NCBI GenBank assembly: GCA_020465985.1
Contig: JAANYP010001168.1
Span: 62,001 to 126,000 of the forward strand
DNA length: 64,000 bases
Direction of reading: 5' to 3'
Source: Centrapalus pauciflorus
Lineage: Eukaryota > Streptophyta > Magnoliopsida > Asterales > Asteraceae
The notes under the pieces were generated by a model that worked only from the letters and a program-made list of their open reading frames with translations, searched no databases and was not told where the DNA came from. Each line of letters begins with the position of its first letter. Position 1 is the first letter of the stretch. Below, piece after piece: positions 34,379 to 45,720 of this stretch. A program made the translations under genes and the position numbers.

Positions 34379-37245
34379 CGGGGAACCCAAGCCATGACTG
34401 ACTTGGTAATACCATTCTCGTCCACATACTTGAACTCTTTCAAGTATCCATCTCGCCTTTCAGGTGACTTGGGCCTTTGAACTGAATTCTGTTGTGGTGC
34501 CGAGTGAATTAGATTCACTCTTTGCCTTTGAGTAGGCATTTGTTGTGATGCTCTAGAATAAGTCTTATTATAATGCATTTCAGACTGTGATCCCTGAGCT
34601 TTTACCGGAACATATTGTCTAACAGGAGTATGTGACCTAACTGGAGTGTGTGACCTGCTAGGTGTGGTGCTCCTATAGACTTGTTGAGGTGTGACCTAGA
34701 TTGATTAAAGACACGATTCGGTGAATTTGTCCTAACCACTTCTTTTGGTCCAACCTTAACCGGTGTTTGTTTCACAACAGGTTTTGGTGCGGCCTGCACA
34801 GTTTTCTCGGTACTCTGAGAACTACTCGTGCTTCGCCACACTTGGTGAGGGCTTAACAGGTGTTGGATTCACTGTCTTAGGTGTAACATCAGCTTTCCTA
34901 TTTGGACAGTGAGAAGCAACATGCCCTTTCTCGTGACATCTAAAGCAAGACATCTTATCCATGGACTTTTTGGTTGGTCCCTTAGATCTAGGTGTCTCAC
35001 TGGCGTCTACTTCCCTTGGTACATCTATTGTGTCTGACTCTTCGACCTGGTCAGCCCATGAAATCTTCTGTTTTCCTGCAGGTGTTTCACTGGAGGAAGA
35101 CACAAATTTCACTTTCTTGACCTTGACGGTTGAGTCAGTCACCTTAGGTGTATTTTCAACTTTAGGCTCAGGTGTAGGTTCAGGTAGGTCCTCTAAAACT
35201 ACTGACTTGTCAGTTTTCTCCTGAGGCTGAGGCACATAGTTATCATTGAAAGGTGGAGGAATTTCGTGAAAACCTAGACCTACAGGCTTCTTAGACTGTC
35301 TTTGGGCATCTAAGACTTTCCCTAGGTTTAGGCTCGAATTCCTAAACTTTTCCAGCTTGCTATTTGCCTCTGCTACCTTAACCTTGGTCTCGGCTAGCTC
35401 TATGTCCTTGTCTTTCAGACTTTTGGTCAAGGCCTCTACGTGCTCATACATAAGTTCTATCCTAACACACTGCTCACTCAGTTTGTCTTTTAGAACGATT
35501 ACATCTTGAGCATCAGCCTTAAGTTTTTCCTTTAAATCCTGCTTTATATCATTTAGGCTAGCATTTTCTATTTTTAAGTTTTCATTTTGAGCAGCTATGG
35601 TCTTATGTGAGTCTAAGACTAGATTTAACCTATCATTAGAACTAACACATAAAGCACATAAATCACGAAATAGAGAATTAGAAAGACTAACCTTAGAGTT
35701 ATCAGATTCCACGTTGGCCATCTGAGCAGCAAACTCCAGCACGGTTTGATCATTCGCTTTCTCTACCCACATCGGACTGTTTTCCCTTGTGGTCTGCTCA
35801 TCCTCTTCACAACCATTCTCCGTAACTTCAGCCATAAAAGCTCTAGCATTGGACTCCGGATGTGAACTCCAGTCATAGGAACCATCTAGCTGTCTGTCAG
35901 AAGTGACATTGGATATCAGACCCGCTAGATTGGCTTGACCAGACGAAGAACTCGGAAGATATCTCTGTTGTGACTGACTTTGGTACTGTCCTTGATGCTG
36001 ACTCTGCCCCTGGTAGGTTTCTACCTTCGGTCTTTGACACTCCCTCGCGAAATGTCCCAATCCCTGACAGTTGTAGCATTTTACCTTGGACTTATCAAAT
36101 CCTATCCCCTTGTTATTCATCTGGAGATTCCTTCCAGTTCTCTTTATGAATCTCTTAACCCTCTGGGTTACCATGGCCAGTTGCCATTTAAGATCCATCT
36201 CCTCAAGATCATCAGGGTCGACCTGATCGTAGTCTTCATCCCAAAGAGCCGGATCATTAATCTTCCCTTGAACGCAATTTCCATATGCGGCCACAAACGA
36301 AGCAAGCAGATTCAGATGTTCTTCCGCCGACTGTGCGCTCATTGGCATCTTCGAATAGTTCTGACTTGTCGATGCCTGTTGTACTTGAGGTTGCGGTTCT
36401 TCCGATCTTCCTAACCCTAAGAACGCGCGATTTAGAGAGTCTTCGGACTCTGGTGGTGATGACGTTTCTCCGGTGAAAAACGCTGTAGCACTCTTCTGAT
36501 CAGCTGTCACTGATGATTTTGATGTCTTTCCAAAATACATAGCCGGATTTTGGACTTGCTCGTAATCAGTCTCAGCCTTTATCATTTCGAAGTGATATGC
36601 CCTCAACGTTCCCACGATGTCATCCAGCGATTGAGCATAGTATTTATCTTCATTCAGCTTAATCATAGCCACGTACATAGCCCATTTGGCCGGTAGGGCA
36701 TCAAGAAGCTTGTTGTTCTTGTCTGTGTCAGAATGCTCAATACCATGACTTTCAAGCTCTGTTATCAGATGATAAAATCGTGTGATAATATCATCCAACT
36801 GTTCATCCTTAAGAGCCTTGAAAATTGCAAACTGTTGGGTCAACAGCTCTATACGCTTTCTTCGTACCCGTGGATTACCCTCACACCGTTTCTGAAGAGA
36901 CTCCCAAAGCTCTTTCGACGTCCTCTGAGTCCTAAATGTGTGCAAGATATCTTGAGGTAACGCCATTCGGATAATAGAGAAAGCCTTGTTTTCAGCTTCA
37001 AACAGTTTCTTGTCATCCTCTTTCATCATTTGGTATGACAGAACCTTTTGACGGCCTTCAACCTCAGATACTGGTGGAATGTACCCTTCATCAATGCACA
37101 CCCACATGCGCATATCGTTGAATCGTACAAAATCCGTGAATCTATCCTTCCACCAGTAGTAATCCTCAACTTTCATCAGCTTAGGTGGTGCATTAGCCTT
37201 CCCGACTTCGTGATCCATTTCAAGGAATTTCTGAAGGTTTGACAT
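34369..37245 (-). pseudogene. gag: Sirevirus gag of B2 with two zinc knuckles and coiled coil
   Basis: ATG at 37245 gives an 806-residue open frame, then two compensating frameshifts (exit near 34840, return near 34600), then the original frame to TAA at 34369-34371. Residues about 15-260 are the UBN2-type gag core (YYWWKDRFTDFVRF, ELWESLQKRCEGN, LLDALPAKWAMYV). Zinc knuckle 1 CYNCQGLGHFAREC is at about 403-416. Residues about 560-690 are heptad-rich and predicted coiled coil (LKEKLKADAQDVIVLKDKL). Zinc knuckle 2 CFRCHEKGHVASHC is near residue 770. The same architecture in A3 shows that two knuckles flanking a coiled coil are a family trait. The region 34600-34840 is too damaged to yield a working C-terminus. 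Confidence 0.88.
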
Positions 37246-37937
37246 CTTTTCTGAAACAAATTGAATTTAGACTTAATTAATTTAATTCGAAACTAATGTG
37301 AATTAACTCTTTCGAATCTAGATAGATTCGAATGTTATTAGATTCCAATTTATTTGGGATTAAATTCGATTAAGTAATTTAATTCAATTAGATTCGAAAT
37401 TATGTCAGATTCGAGCAATTTCTTAGATTCGAAGACAAGACAGATTCGAAGGACCCCTTAGACTCGAGGACCCTTAGAATCGAAGGCACAACAGAATCGA
37501 AATTCAGCAGAATCGAAGCACAGACTCGAAACAGTAACACACTCGAAACAAACTCGAAATACAGACTCGAGATCCAATTTGAATGTAATAACAGATTCGA
37601 AACTCCACAGACTCGAAACTGACAGAAATTGACTCGATAGGAGCGTATTTTGGTTAGACTCGAAAAATAAAGTAAAACCCTAATTACCCCTATAGATTCG
37701 AGCGCCGCAAACTCGAAAAACGGCTAACACTTTGATTTTTTTTAATGTTTTACGGATTAAATCACTATTTTTCAAACGAAAAATAATGATTTCGACCAAA
37801 AACGTCAAAAACGACAAAGTGTTTCCCGTGAATTTGCTAAGCTCAAAAACACGTTTTTGAGAGAAAAACCGTCCAACTAGCGTCAAGAAACCTAGAATGT
37901 ATCTGATGAACACGAAGAACACCACGAACACTCCGTT
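37246..37937 (-). other. Long untranslated leader of B2 with dense TTCGAA-type motifs
   Basis: 690 bases lie between the PBS and gag, whereas A3 has only 60. By hand count about 22 TCGA cores, nearly all as (A)GA(C/T)TCGA(A/G), lie between 37265 and 37720, where one or two would be expected by chance. No ORF is supported; a 95-residue minus-strand frame (37680-37967) runs into the LTR and looks spurious. Confidence 0.7.
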
Positions 37938-37950
37938 GGCTCTGATACCA
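37938..37950 (-). promoter_or_regulatory. Primer-binding site for initiator Met-tRNA (B2)
   Basis: On the minus strand TGGTATCAGAGCC lies two bases after the 5' LTR end CTTACA, identical to the A3 site. Confidence 0.93.
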
Positions 37951-37952
37951 CT

Positions 37953-38597
37953 TGTAAGGTCTACCACTGACAGATCTATCTAGACGCGGATCCGTTAACG
38001 AGTGCGGAATCCTCGTTGACGGTCAGACGGACAACTCTCAACCAACGGAAACACGGAGACTATTAGACGCTGAACGAACGACACACGAACGATCCTACGT
38101 ACTAATTCTCTCCGAAACGGGACTCACCTAGCTGATAAACTCGAGATCGCCTATTGCTTAATTCCTCATGAATTCTGCCAAAGGTCTACTAATCATTCGA
38201 GTCTATCCCTAATTATAGACCCTGATTCGAGTCTGTTGTGGGCCAACCTCGAATCTGGCCTAAGGCCTCATTCGAATCTGTCCATCTGACAGATTCGAAT
38301 CTAACCTATTCGAATCTAAGGATACATTCGAATCTATCACAGATTCGAATTTCTTCCTTTACATATTCGAATCTAACCAATACACTTAAACACTTAAGTG
38401 ATGAAACTTATAATATTACCTTATGATTGATTTTATCTTTGAGTTTTATGTTTGAACTTCTTGTAATACGTTACATCAAGTTCAAACATACAAACACTGA
38501 TAAACATCAATCATATATAATATATATATACCAAACATATGCAAAATCACAATGTAAGACAACTTAGACTGCTATCGTCACACGGGATGTACCAACA
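37953..38597 (-). repeat. 5' LTR of B2
   Basis: On the minus strand it runs TGTTGGTACATCC ... GGTAGACCTTACA, followed by the PBS. It contains about nine TTCGAATC/TTCGAGTC motifs at 38190-38370, several of them the full palindrome GATTCGAATC. Confidence 0.9.
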
Positions 38598-39296
38598 TTG
38601 TGTAAAGAATTTAAGTTAGGGGGAGATTGTTGGGAAATAGTTTAAGTACATTCAAGCTGTTAGTTTAGACTTCTCAGACTGTTAGTAGATTTTACTTGTA
38701 AATCCAAAGTTCATGCTGCTAGTTGAAGAAACTCGAGCTGCCAGTGTAAAAGTTCAAGCTGCCAGAGCAAAACTACTCAAGCTGCTCAGTTCATGCTGTC
38801 AAGAGATTCAAGCTGCTCAACGGTTTCAGAAACAGAAAGTGCTGATTTTCAGGAAACGATATCTACATGAAGATTCCAGCATATCTACTATCAAAGAAGT
38901 CATAGTTCGTCAAGGAAACATATCAAGAAGCAATATAAATACAGAGAATAGGTTGTCCTATTAAAAAAGGAGTTTCTGCATATTTTGAGTCTGTAATTGC
39001 TTTATTGATTAAGTTTTCATAAGCCTCTAAGGTTGTAAAACCCTAAGAACAGTTTGTGTTCTTCGTCTAATCAAACAGATTAGAGGTGATTGTAATTGAT
39101 GAATTCAGCAATACAAACAGTCTTGATTAATTCCTGTGCGTTTATTTATTATTGATTCTGAAAGTTTTTGTCAAAATAATTAAGTGTTATTCCGCAAACT
39201 TCTTGATTAAACTTTGATTCAAAGCAAGATTATTGATTTATACTCTGATAAATTCAAATCAGTTAGTCTTGGTAATTCATATTTTAGATCCTGACA
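38598..39296 (+). mobile_element. 3' end of an A-family Sirevirus (PPT and LTR)
   Basis: Begins TTGTGTAAAGAATTTAAG, identical to A1 from 7643. The PPT AGGGGGAGA is at 38618-38626 and the LTR at 38628-39296. The placement fits the 3' end of A3, but the LTR is much closer to that of A1 than to the A3 5' LTR. Confidence 0.85.
38628..39296 (+). repeat. A-family 3' LTR
   Basis: TGTTGGGAAATAGTTTAAG ... GATCCTGACA, with the same CAAGCTGC motif series as the A1 LTR (38655-38825) and a TATA-like AATATAAATAC at about 38933. The right flank is the interior of a MITE. Confidence 0.92.
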
Positions 39297-39496
39297 GTTA
39301 ATCATACCACACTTTTTCATAAGTTAAAAAATGTAGTTTATTTGCTTAAAAACTGATTATTTGATAATTATGATAGCAAACAGCAGAAGCTAAATCAAAC
39401 AATACATTTCCGGCAGTACTTTTTGTTACAACTATTATCTGATTATTAGTTTACAAAACGCTACAGCACTTTTTCAAACGCAAATCCAAACACTCT
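39297..39496. mobile_element. Truncated hAT-like MITE copy
   Basis: Aligns with the right half of the MITE at 39497-39876 (TTAATC(A/T)TACCACA, then GATAGCAAACAG(C/T)AGAAGCTAAA). It ends GCAAATCCAAACACTCTC. The left half is replaced by the A-family LTR. Confidence 0.6.
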
Positions 39497-39876
39497 CTTA
39501 GAGGTTGTTTGATTTTGCGTTATGAAATAGATTATTAGATTATTACGTTACAATAACGTAAATAATTAGTTTAAAGTGTTTGGATTAAATTCATTAATAA
39601 GTGATTATTTGCTTTTTAATTAATCTTACCACATTTTTTCATAAGTTAAATAATGTAACTTATGTGCTTAATAAGTGGTTATTTGATCATCTTACAAGTT
39701 AAAACACAAATCTAAACACTTTAAAAACTGATTATTTGATAATTTTGATAGCAAACAGTAGAAGCTAAACCAAACACTAAATTTTCGACAGCACTTTTTG
39801 TTACAGCTATTATATGATTATTAGTTCCCAAAATGTTACAGTATTTTTTCAAATGCAAATTCAAACTAAGTATTAG
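39497..39876. mobile_element. hAT-like MITE
   Basis: Starts AGAGGTTGTTTGATTTTGCG and ends TTTTTCAAATGCAAATTCAAAC, imperfect terminal inverted repeats of the (A/G)GTTGTTTG...CAAAC type common to plant hAT MITEs. It is AT-rich and non-coding. No exact 8-bp target duplication could be seen because a related copy abuts on the left. Confidence 0.55.
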
Positions 39877-40064
39877 TATATGCTAATTTAAAAAAAGTAC
39901 CAAATGCATGCATTAATTGAACTTCAAGATTCTTTGATATTTGATTAAAATTTTCATTTACAAATCATAATATTTGATAATTTCGTTGAAGTATTTCTAA
40001 AATAACTAGAAGATTGGATTTATATTGAAAAACAACAATAATATGTTTTGTTTTGTCGGTTTGA

Positions 40065-40126
<62 letters not shown>

Positions 40127-41405
40127 TATTATTTTTTAAACCTCAAGTTATTTTCTACTTGTTAAAGCTACGAAATTAGTTACTGGCTGTTTAATTCAAA
40201 TTTAAAAAAATTAACACATGATGAGGTGTCGATTACGGCCTTGTTGATGAGAGAAATCAGCGGCAACTCATGATGAGGTGTTGATTACGATTCCAATTCC
40301 AAAGGTAATCCTAATTCTTCGACAGGCCGTTTCGTAATTTCCCATCTCAATCCTCAATATCTCATGACTGATTCTTCAATATCATGACTGATTGACTGAT
40401 TCTTGATTTCTTTTATCTCAATCGACACCTATGACTGATTCTTCTATCTCAACCTTCAAACTTTCATCTCTTGTTTGATTCTTTCATTTTTTGAATCATT
40501 TCTCAATTCTCAAACCTGAGTTTGAGACTTTGAGTTTGAAAATCTGAAATAATCTATTGTGAACTCTCAGTTAGTCTATTGTGATTTGTGAAGTCTTAAA
40601 AAATTTTCGTATTGAATATTTGATCCAAAACTCCAGAACCTGTGATTTAGAGTTGTGAGGCCAATAGGCCATGATTCCGTAAAACAGAACAGAGAAGCCG
40701 AGAAGCACTTAAAAACAATCAGGATTTCATTTGATTTAATATTTAATTCTATTGTGTTATTCAATTTTTTTTGAATTTGGTTCACTTATTAATCTTTTTT
40801 TTTTGGTTAATTGTACTGCAATTCATATGTCAGAATTCAAAGAGCAGAAGTGTTTTCATTTGATTCCAAGTTCGACTTAAGGTGTTTTCTTTCCTTTAAA
40901 CACTTTTTTAGTTGTTTGAATTTTTATTGCACATTGTAATTGCTAAGTACTACTTGTCTAGTTGCCAAGAATTCTTTACTAATTGCTAAGCAGTAGTTGT
41001 TTGAGATTAACGGTGAAGCAACGTAAGCATTATTAAATTGTAAGTTTCTTTTACGGTTTTTCTTATTTTATATATATAAAGAGAGAGAGGACCAATTATA
41101 AATTATTGCCACGGTCCCTAAAAATGATATGAACGGCCCTGCATCTACTAAAATGTTGTCTAAAAAATAATAAAATTATATTTTATCGAAATAAATTCAG
41201 TAAAATCTTGTCTATATAGCCATGTATTTAAACTTTAGGGTGCGTTTGGTGTAATGAAATCAAAAGAAATATAGAATTGATTGTTTACATTATAGTTTGA
41301 CTGTGAATATGTTCTTTCACACCCAAACTAAATGAAGTGGTTATGCAATGCACTTGGACACGAGTAGACGACATGATGGAATGAAATGAAATCACAGTTT
41401 ACAAA
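39877..41405. other. AT-rich intergenic DNA with a (CAT)n microsatellite
   Basis: A (CAT)n run occupies about 40066-40125. A short imperfect direct repeat, ATGATGAGGTGT(C/T)GATTACG, occurs at 40217 and 40268. At 41240 GGGTGCGTTTGGTGTAATG resembles a MITE end. No gene is supported. Confidence 0.5.
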
Positions 41406-41413
41406 TTTTTTTA

Positions 41414-43095
41414 GAGTGAATTACATAAATGGTCCCTGTGGTTTATAACAAGTTACAGGTTTCGTCCCTAACTTTAAAAAATTACACTGGTAGTTCATAT
41501 TTTGAAATCTTGTGTTACATTTTCAGTCCCTAAGCAACTCAACTTTTTGTAAATTTCCATTTTGCCTTAGAATATTATTTCACTTATGGTCCTTGTAAAT
41601 TAATTAATCTTTTCTTTATATTTAATTATTTGTATATTTATAAATGTTTAATTAATAAGTAATATTTCATTTATTACTATAAGAATTTATTTATGAATTT
41701 TGTCATATATTAATAAGTTTCACACCTATTAATTTTAAATATATATTTAGTTATTTCTACATCCATTCGTTTTGAAGAAAAATATTTATTTTTTATTAAT
41801 TTTTGTTTTATAAAATATTCCAATCTATCTATATACTTAATTAATTTATCATTCTTATCTTCATATATTAATTTATAAATGCTATTAATGGTGTTTTTGA
41901 AATTCTAAATGTAAAATATATATGTACATTTATTTATAAATTTAAAAACCATTTATTTTTAATTTATAGATTTTTTTTGGTAAACTATTGTATATTCTAC
42001 ATATGAATTAGTGTTAGTAAACTTGTATTATTTTTTACAAACTTTAACAAGTTTGTAATTTTTTTAGCGTTTATAAAATTTATATGGGTGTAACATATCA
42101 TTTTTCTGATGTTTGAAGAGTATAAAATATTAGTTCAATTATTAAATATGGATCTTTCTTTTTAATTCTTTTCTCTTTTTTTTATTTTTATTTCACCAAT
42201 AACAAAATGTAAGAAACATTTAAATTATTTAAAAGAACTATTGATTATTTTAAATAAGATTTAAAAAAAAAACATTGTTTTATGACACTATTTTAATGGT
42301 AAAAAATAAAACCCTATTTTAGTATTAGAAAATAAAACATTATTTTATGACATTAAATAAATATTAAAATATTATTTAAAATTATTAAAGGTATTTAAGA
42401 AATAATTTAAAAAGTTTCTCATATTTTTTAGTTTATGAAATAAAAAAAGAGAAAAAATATATATTAGAATTTATATTTAATAATCGAACATATATTTTAT
42501 ACTATTCAAACATTAGAAAAAGTGATATGATATACTCATAAAAAAATTAAAATGCTAAAAAAAATTACAAGCTTGTTAAAAAATTATTGAAAATAATATT
42601 ATTTTACTAACGTCGTTTCATATGTAGAATGTATAGTGTTTAGTAATAAAAGCTTATGAAGTAAGAATGAGTGATTCTTAAAATTTATAAACAAATATAC
42701 ATATTTTACATGTATAAAATTTCAAAAACAATATGAATAACAATTAAAATTAGTATGTGAAAATAAGATAGATAAATTAATTAAATATATAGATGGATGA
42801 AAAACATTATAAAACAAAAATTGATAAACGAAATAAATATTTCCATAAAAAATAATGAAATTATAAATATACAAATGATAATATATAAATAAAAAACTAA
42901 ATTAATTGATTAGGGACCAAATGTAAAATACATTTGTAAAAGCAAAATTAGTATTTTTTTTTTTTAAATTGAATTGCTCAGGGACTGAAAGCGTGACAAG
43001 GTTTTAAAATATGGACTATCAGTGTAATTTTTTAAAGTTAGGGACGAAACCAGTAATTTATTATAAACCACAGGGACCATTTATGTAATTTACTC
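41414..43095. mobile_element. Giant foldback element with 8-bp flanking duplication
   Basis: The left end GAGTGAATTACATAAATGG and right end inverted CCATTTATGTAATTTACTC begin arms of roughly 800 bases each that are complementary along most of their length. The loop lies near 42240-42380. Flanks are TTTTTTTA on both sides (41406-41413 and 43096-43103), low in complexity but identical. A long terminal inverted repeat and an 8-9 bp duplication suggest a Mutator-like origin; there is no coding content. Confidence 0.7.
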
Positions 43096-43309
43096 TTTTT
43101 TTATTATAAGACAAGAGTATTGATTTTAAATGATAAAATAGAGAATAACATTTGGTGTAAATTTCATTTCTCTATTTTCGTTACCAACATGAAGAGAATC
43201 CAAAATAGCTTATAAAATTCATTATGCTCAATTCCACTGTACAAAATTAACTTAATTCAATTTCTAGCTCTGTCAAACCAGCCAAAGTAGTAGCTTCTTT
43301 CCTTTAATT

Positions 43310-44612
43310 TTAAACTAGTTTATAACCCACGTATTACGTGGATATTTTAATTAAATTTATTTATATAAAAAGTAAAAATAAAAACATACAAAAATAATAA
43401 TTGTGTTTATTTTTTATTATTTACACATTAAAATATAGAGTATATTTATTTTTATTAAAAATATTAAATTGTATTTATCTTTTATTTTTTATAAGTTGTA
43501 ATTATCTTTTTGGTGAACGTATATGTGACATGTGACATTTGATGTTTTCATTTATTATACATAATAATAATAATAATTTCCACAACTAATTCAAATTTTT
43601 TACATTTGGATCTAATTATGATTATTATGGATCATAATGATAGATATTTATTTTAGGTAAACATTAATTTTAAATGTTACAAAATTTAATTTATTACTAG
43701 TTAATTAATGAAAAAAATAAAGTCAAAATTTAATGCAATTAAGTTAAGGTGTTAAATTTGGAAAAAGTGATGGAAAAATAAAATTTCTTGAATTGTATAA
43801 GTGCCATATGCCATGAATTATTTTGTTTTATTATAATATATAGGTTAATCAACCCATGTATTACATGAGTTGATTTAGAAAATACATATTTTTTTTATAT
43901 TTTAATAAATTATTATAAAATTTATATATAATTAAAATAAAAAAATTGAAAGCTAGTTAAATTAAAGATAAAAAAATATTTAGTTGTTTGATATTAAATA
44001 AAAAATATTATTATAATGTATTATTAAAAACAGATAATATGTGTTTTCAAAAAATATTTCTTTTCATTTTTATTAACTTCAAATATGAAATATCAATGTA
44101 AGAAACAAAAAACTTCAATTATGTGAATGTGTATATATTTTGAAAATGATAAAATATAAAAATGGAATATCTGAAAATCAACAATCAAAATTTATCATAT
44201 TCACAATTGAAGTTTTATAAATTAAATTTTAAATCTTTTTAGCAAAATAATAAATAAAAATTTTTAACTTTATTTACTACATTTCTACATTTAAATCCAA
44301 ATTTTTACATTTGAAAATAACTATGATCATTAAGGATAATAATGACACATTTATTTTAGGTAAATATTAATTTAATATTAATGCATTAATGAAAAAATTA
44401 AAATCAAAATTGAATGTAATTAAGTAAAGGTAGTAAATTTGGTAAATGAATTAAAAAAATGACATAAGTATAATTATTGATTTTAATTAAGGGTATAATA
44501 GACATTTCATAAATAATTATGAGTTGTCATTAATCTGGACCATTGATTTCTTTCCATCCAATGGTCCATAAACTTCAAGTGGTTTTCTTATTTTATATAG
44601 TATAGATTTTAT
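43310..44612. repeat. Two tandem copies of an AT-rich dispersed repeat
   Basis: Copy 1 (about 43310-43850) begins with a palindrome ACCCACGTATTACGTGGAT. Copy 2 (about 43851-44612) begins with ACCCATGTATTACATGAGTT. Both share downstream blocks (TTTATTTTAGGTAAA(C/T)ATTAAT and TTAATGAAAAAA(A/T)TAAA) and the second ends in ATATAGTATAGAT. Non-coding; the superfamily is unknown. Confidence 0.5.
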
Positions 44613-45360
44613 GTATCCCACAAAATATAAATGTAGAGAGATCTTAATTAGCTACCAAACAACTAGGGATTTACATGAGTCAAATTGTTAAAAACTACAT
44701 TTAAGCAAATCGAGTCGATCCTTGCATTATACGTTAAACTGCAGTCTCAAAACTTTACTGTAGCTAAATTATTTATTAATTTGTACTACATTACATGGTA
44801 TTCTCTAACCATAACATCCAATCTACGATGCATTAGACATTATGCTCACTTAAACTGTAAGCCTACAGATAACAAACTAATACATGTGTGTGATTGTGTG
44901 TGTGTTTTTATAATATGGTACATGTACGCATACAGGTGTTCCATGTGAACATGTTGCGGTAAAAAGTATTTTTAATTTATTTTTTATATTTATACAGATA
45001 CAAATAATATAAGTGTATTTGTAAAATATTACACATATTTATACCTTCTAGCTTTTATAAGTAATGTGAATGTGAAAAAAATACATCACGGCGAACATAT
45101 ATGTTTCACGTAGCTCCATCTCAAAGTTACAGCTAGTTGTGTCAAACATACCCCAACAAGCTTCTTGTGGAAGAACTTTCAAATCTGAATCAAAGCCTTA
45201 ATCTCCTATAAACCAAACAGAGCTTTTTAGCTTGAATTTCCAAGAATTAAAAGTAATCTTATAATGTAAATTTAAACATGATAATGAAAAAAAATTGTTA
45301 AAAAATTATTTTTTTTCATCAGATTTTCTTTATTTTAATTAATTAATATTTATTAGTAGA
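44613..45360. other. Intergenic, no feature recognised
   Basis: AT-rich DNA without a convincing ORF or repeat. A short TG-rich tract lies at 44886-44905. Confidence 0.5.
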
Positions 45361-45623
45361 AAAAATTACATAAATGATAAATGGTCCCTGTGGTTTATTA
45401 GAAATTATGGTTTTAAGCCCTGAAAGAATTTTATTACACCACAAGTCCCTAAAATCGAAAAGTTGTAACATTTTGGTCTCTAAAACTAACGGCAGTTAAC
45501 TTGAGCAGTTAGTTTCAGGTGTATTTTTGTCCTTTTGAATTTCAGTGACCATTTATGTACATATCATACTTTCAGGGACCAAAATGTTACTTTATTTTTA
45601 TAATTTAATTTAATTTTCATAGT

Positions 45624-45627
<4 letters not shown>

Positions 45628-45716
<89 letters not shown>
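45628..45716. repeat. (TA)n microsatellite, left arm of foldback
   Basis: About 44 TA units; the inverted counterpart in the right arm is the (TA)n at 46990-47041 and 48147-48229. Confidence 0.95.

Positions 45717-45720
<4 letters not shown>

Larger units (their letters stand above)
20785..38597 (-). mobile_element. Sirevirus B2 (minus strand), both LTRs, split by element C
   Basis: Read on the minus strand: 5' LTR 38597-37953, PBS, a long leader, gag, pol, a 2.2-kb spacer, an env-like ORF (interrupted by element C and an N gap), PPT and 3' LTR 21436-20785. The order is that of a complete Sirevirus. The two LTRs differ at many positions. The flanks (ACAGC at left, TTGTG at right) are not a target duplication, so the right and left ends may derive from different insertions. 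Confidence 0.85.

Noticed and set aside
37265..37720. RNA polymerase III B-box or tRNA-derived array, suggested by GGTTCGAATCC-like words
   Set aside because: No A box, acceptor stem or cloverleaf could be fitted around any copy; kept only as a motif cloud.
38741..38770. AGTTCAAGCTGCCAG resembles the miR167 core
   Set aside because: It is one unit of the repeated A-family LTR motif, and no stable precursor hairpin of the right size was seen.
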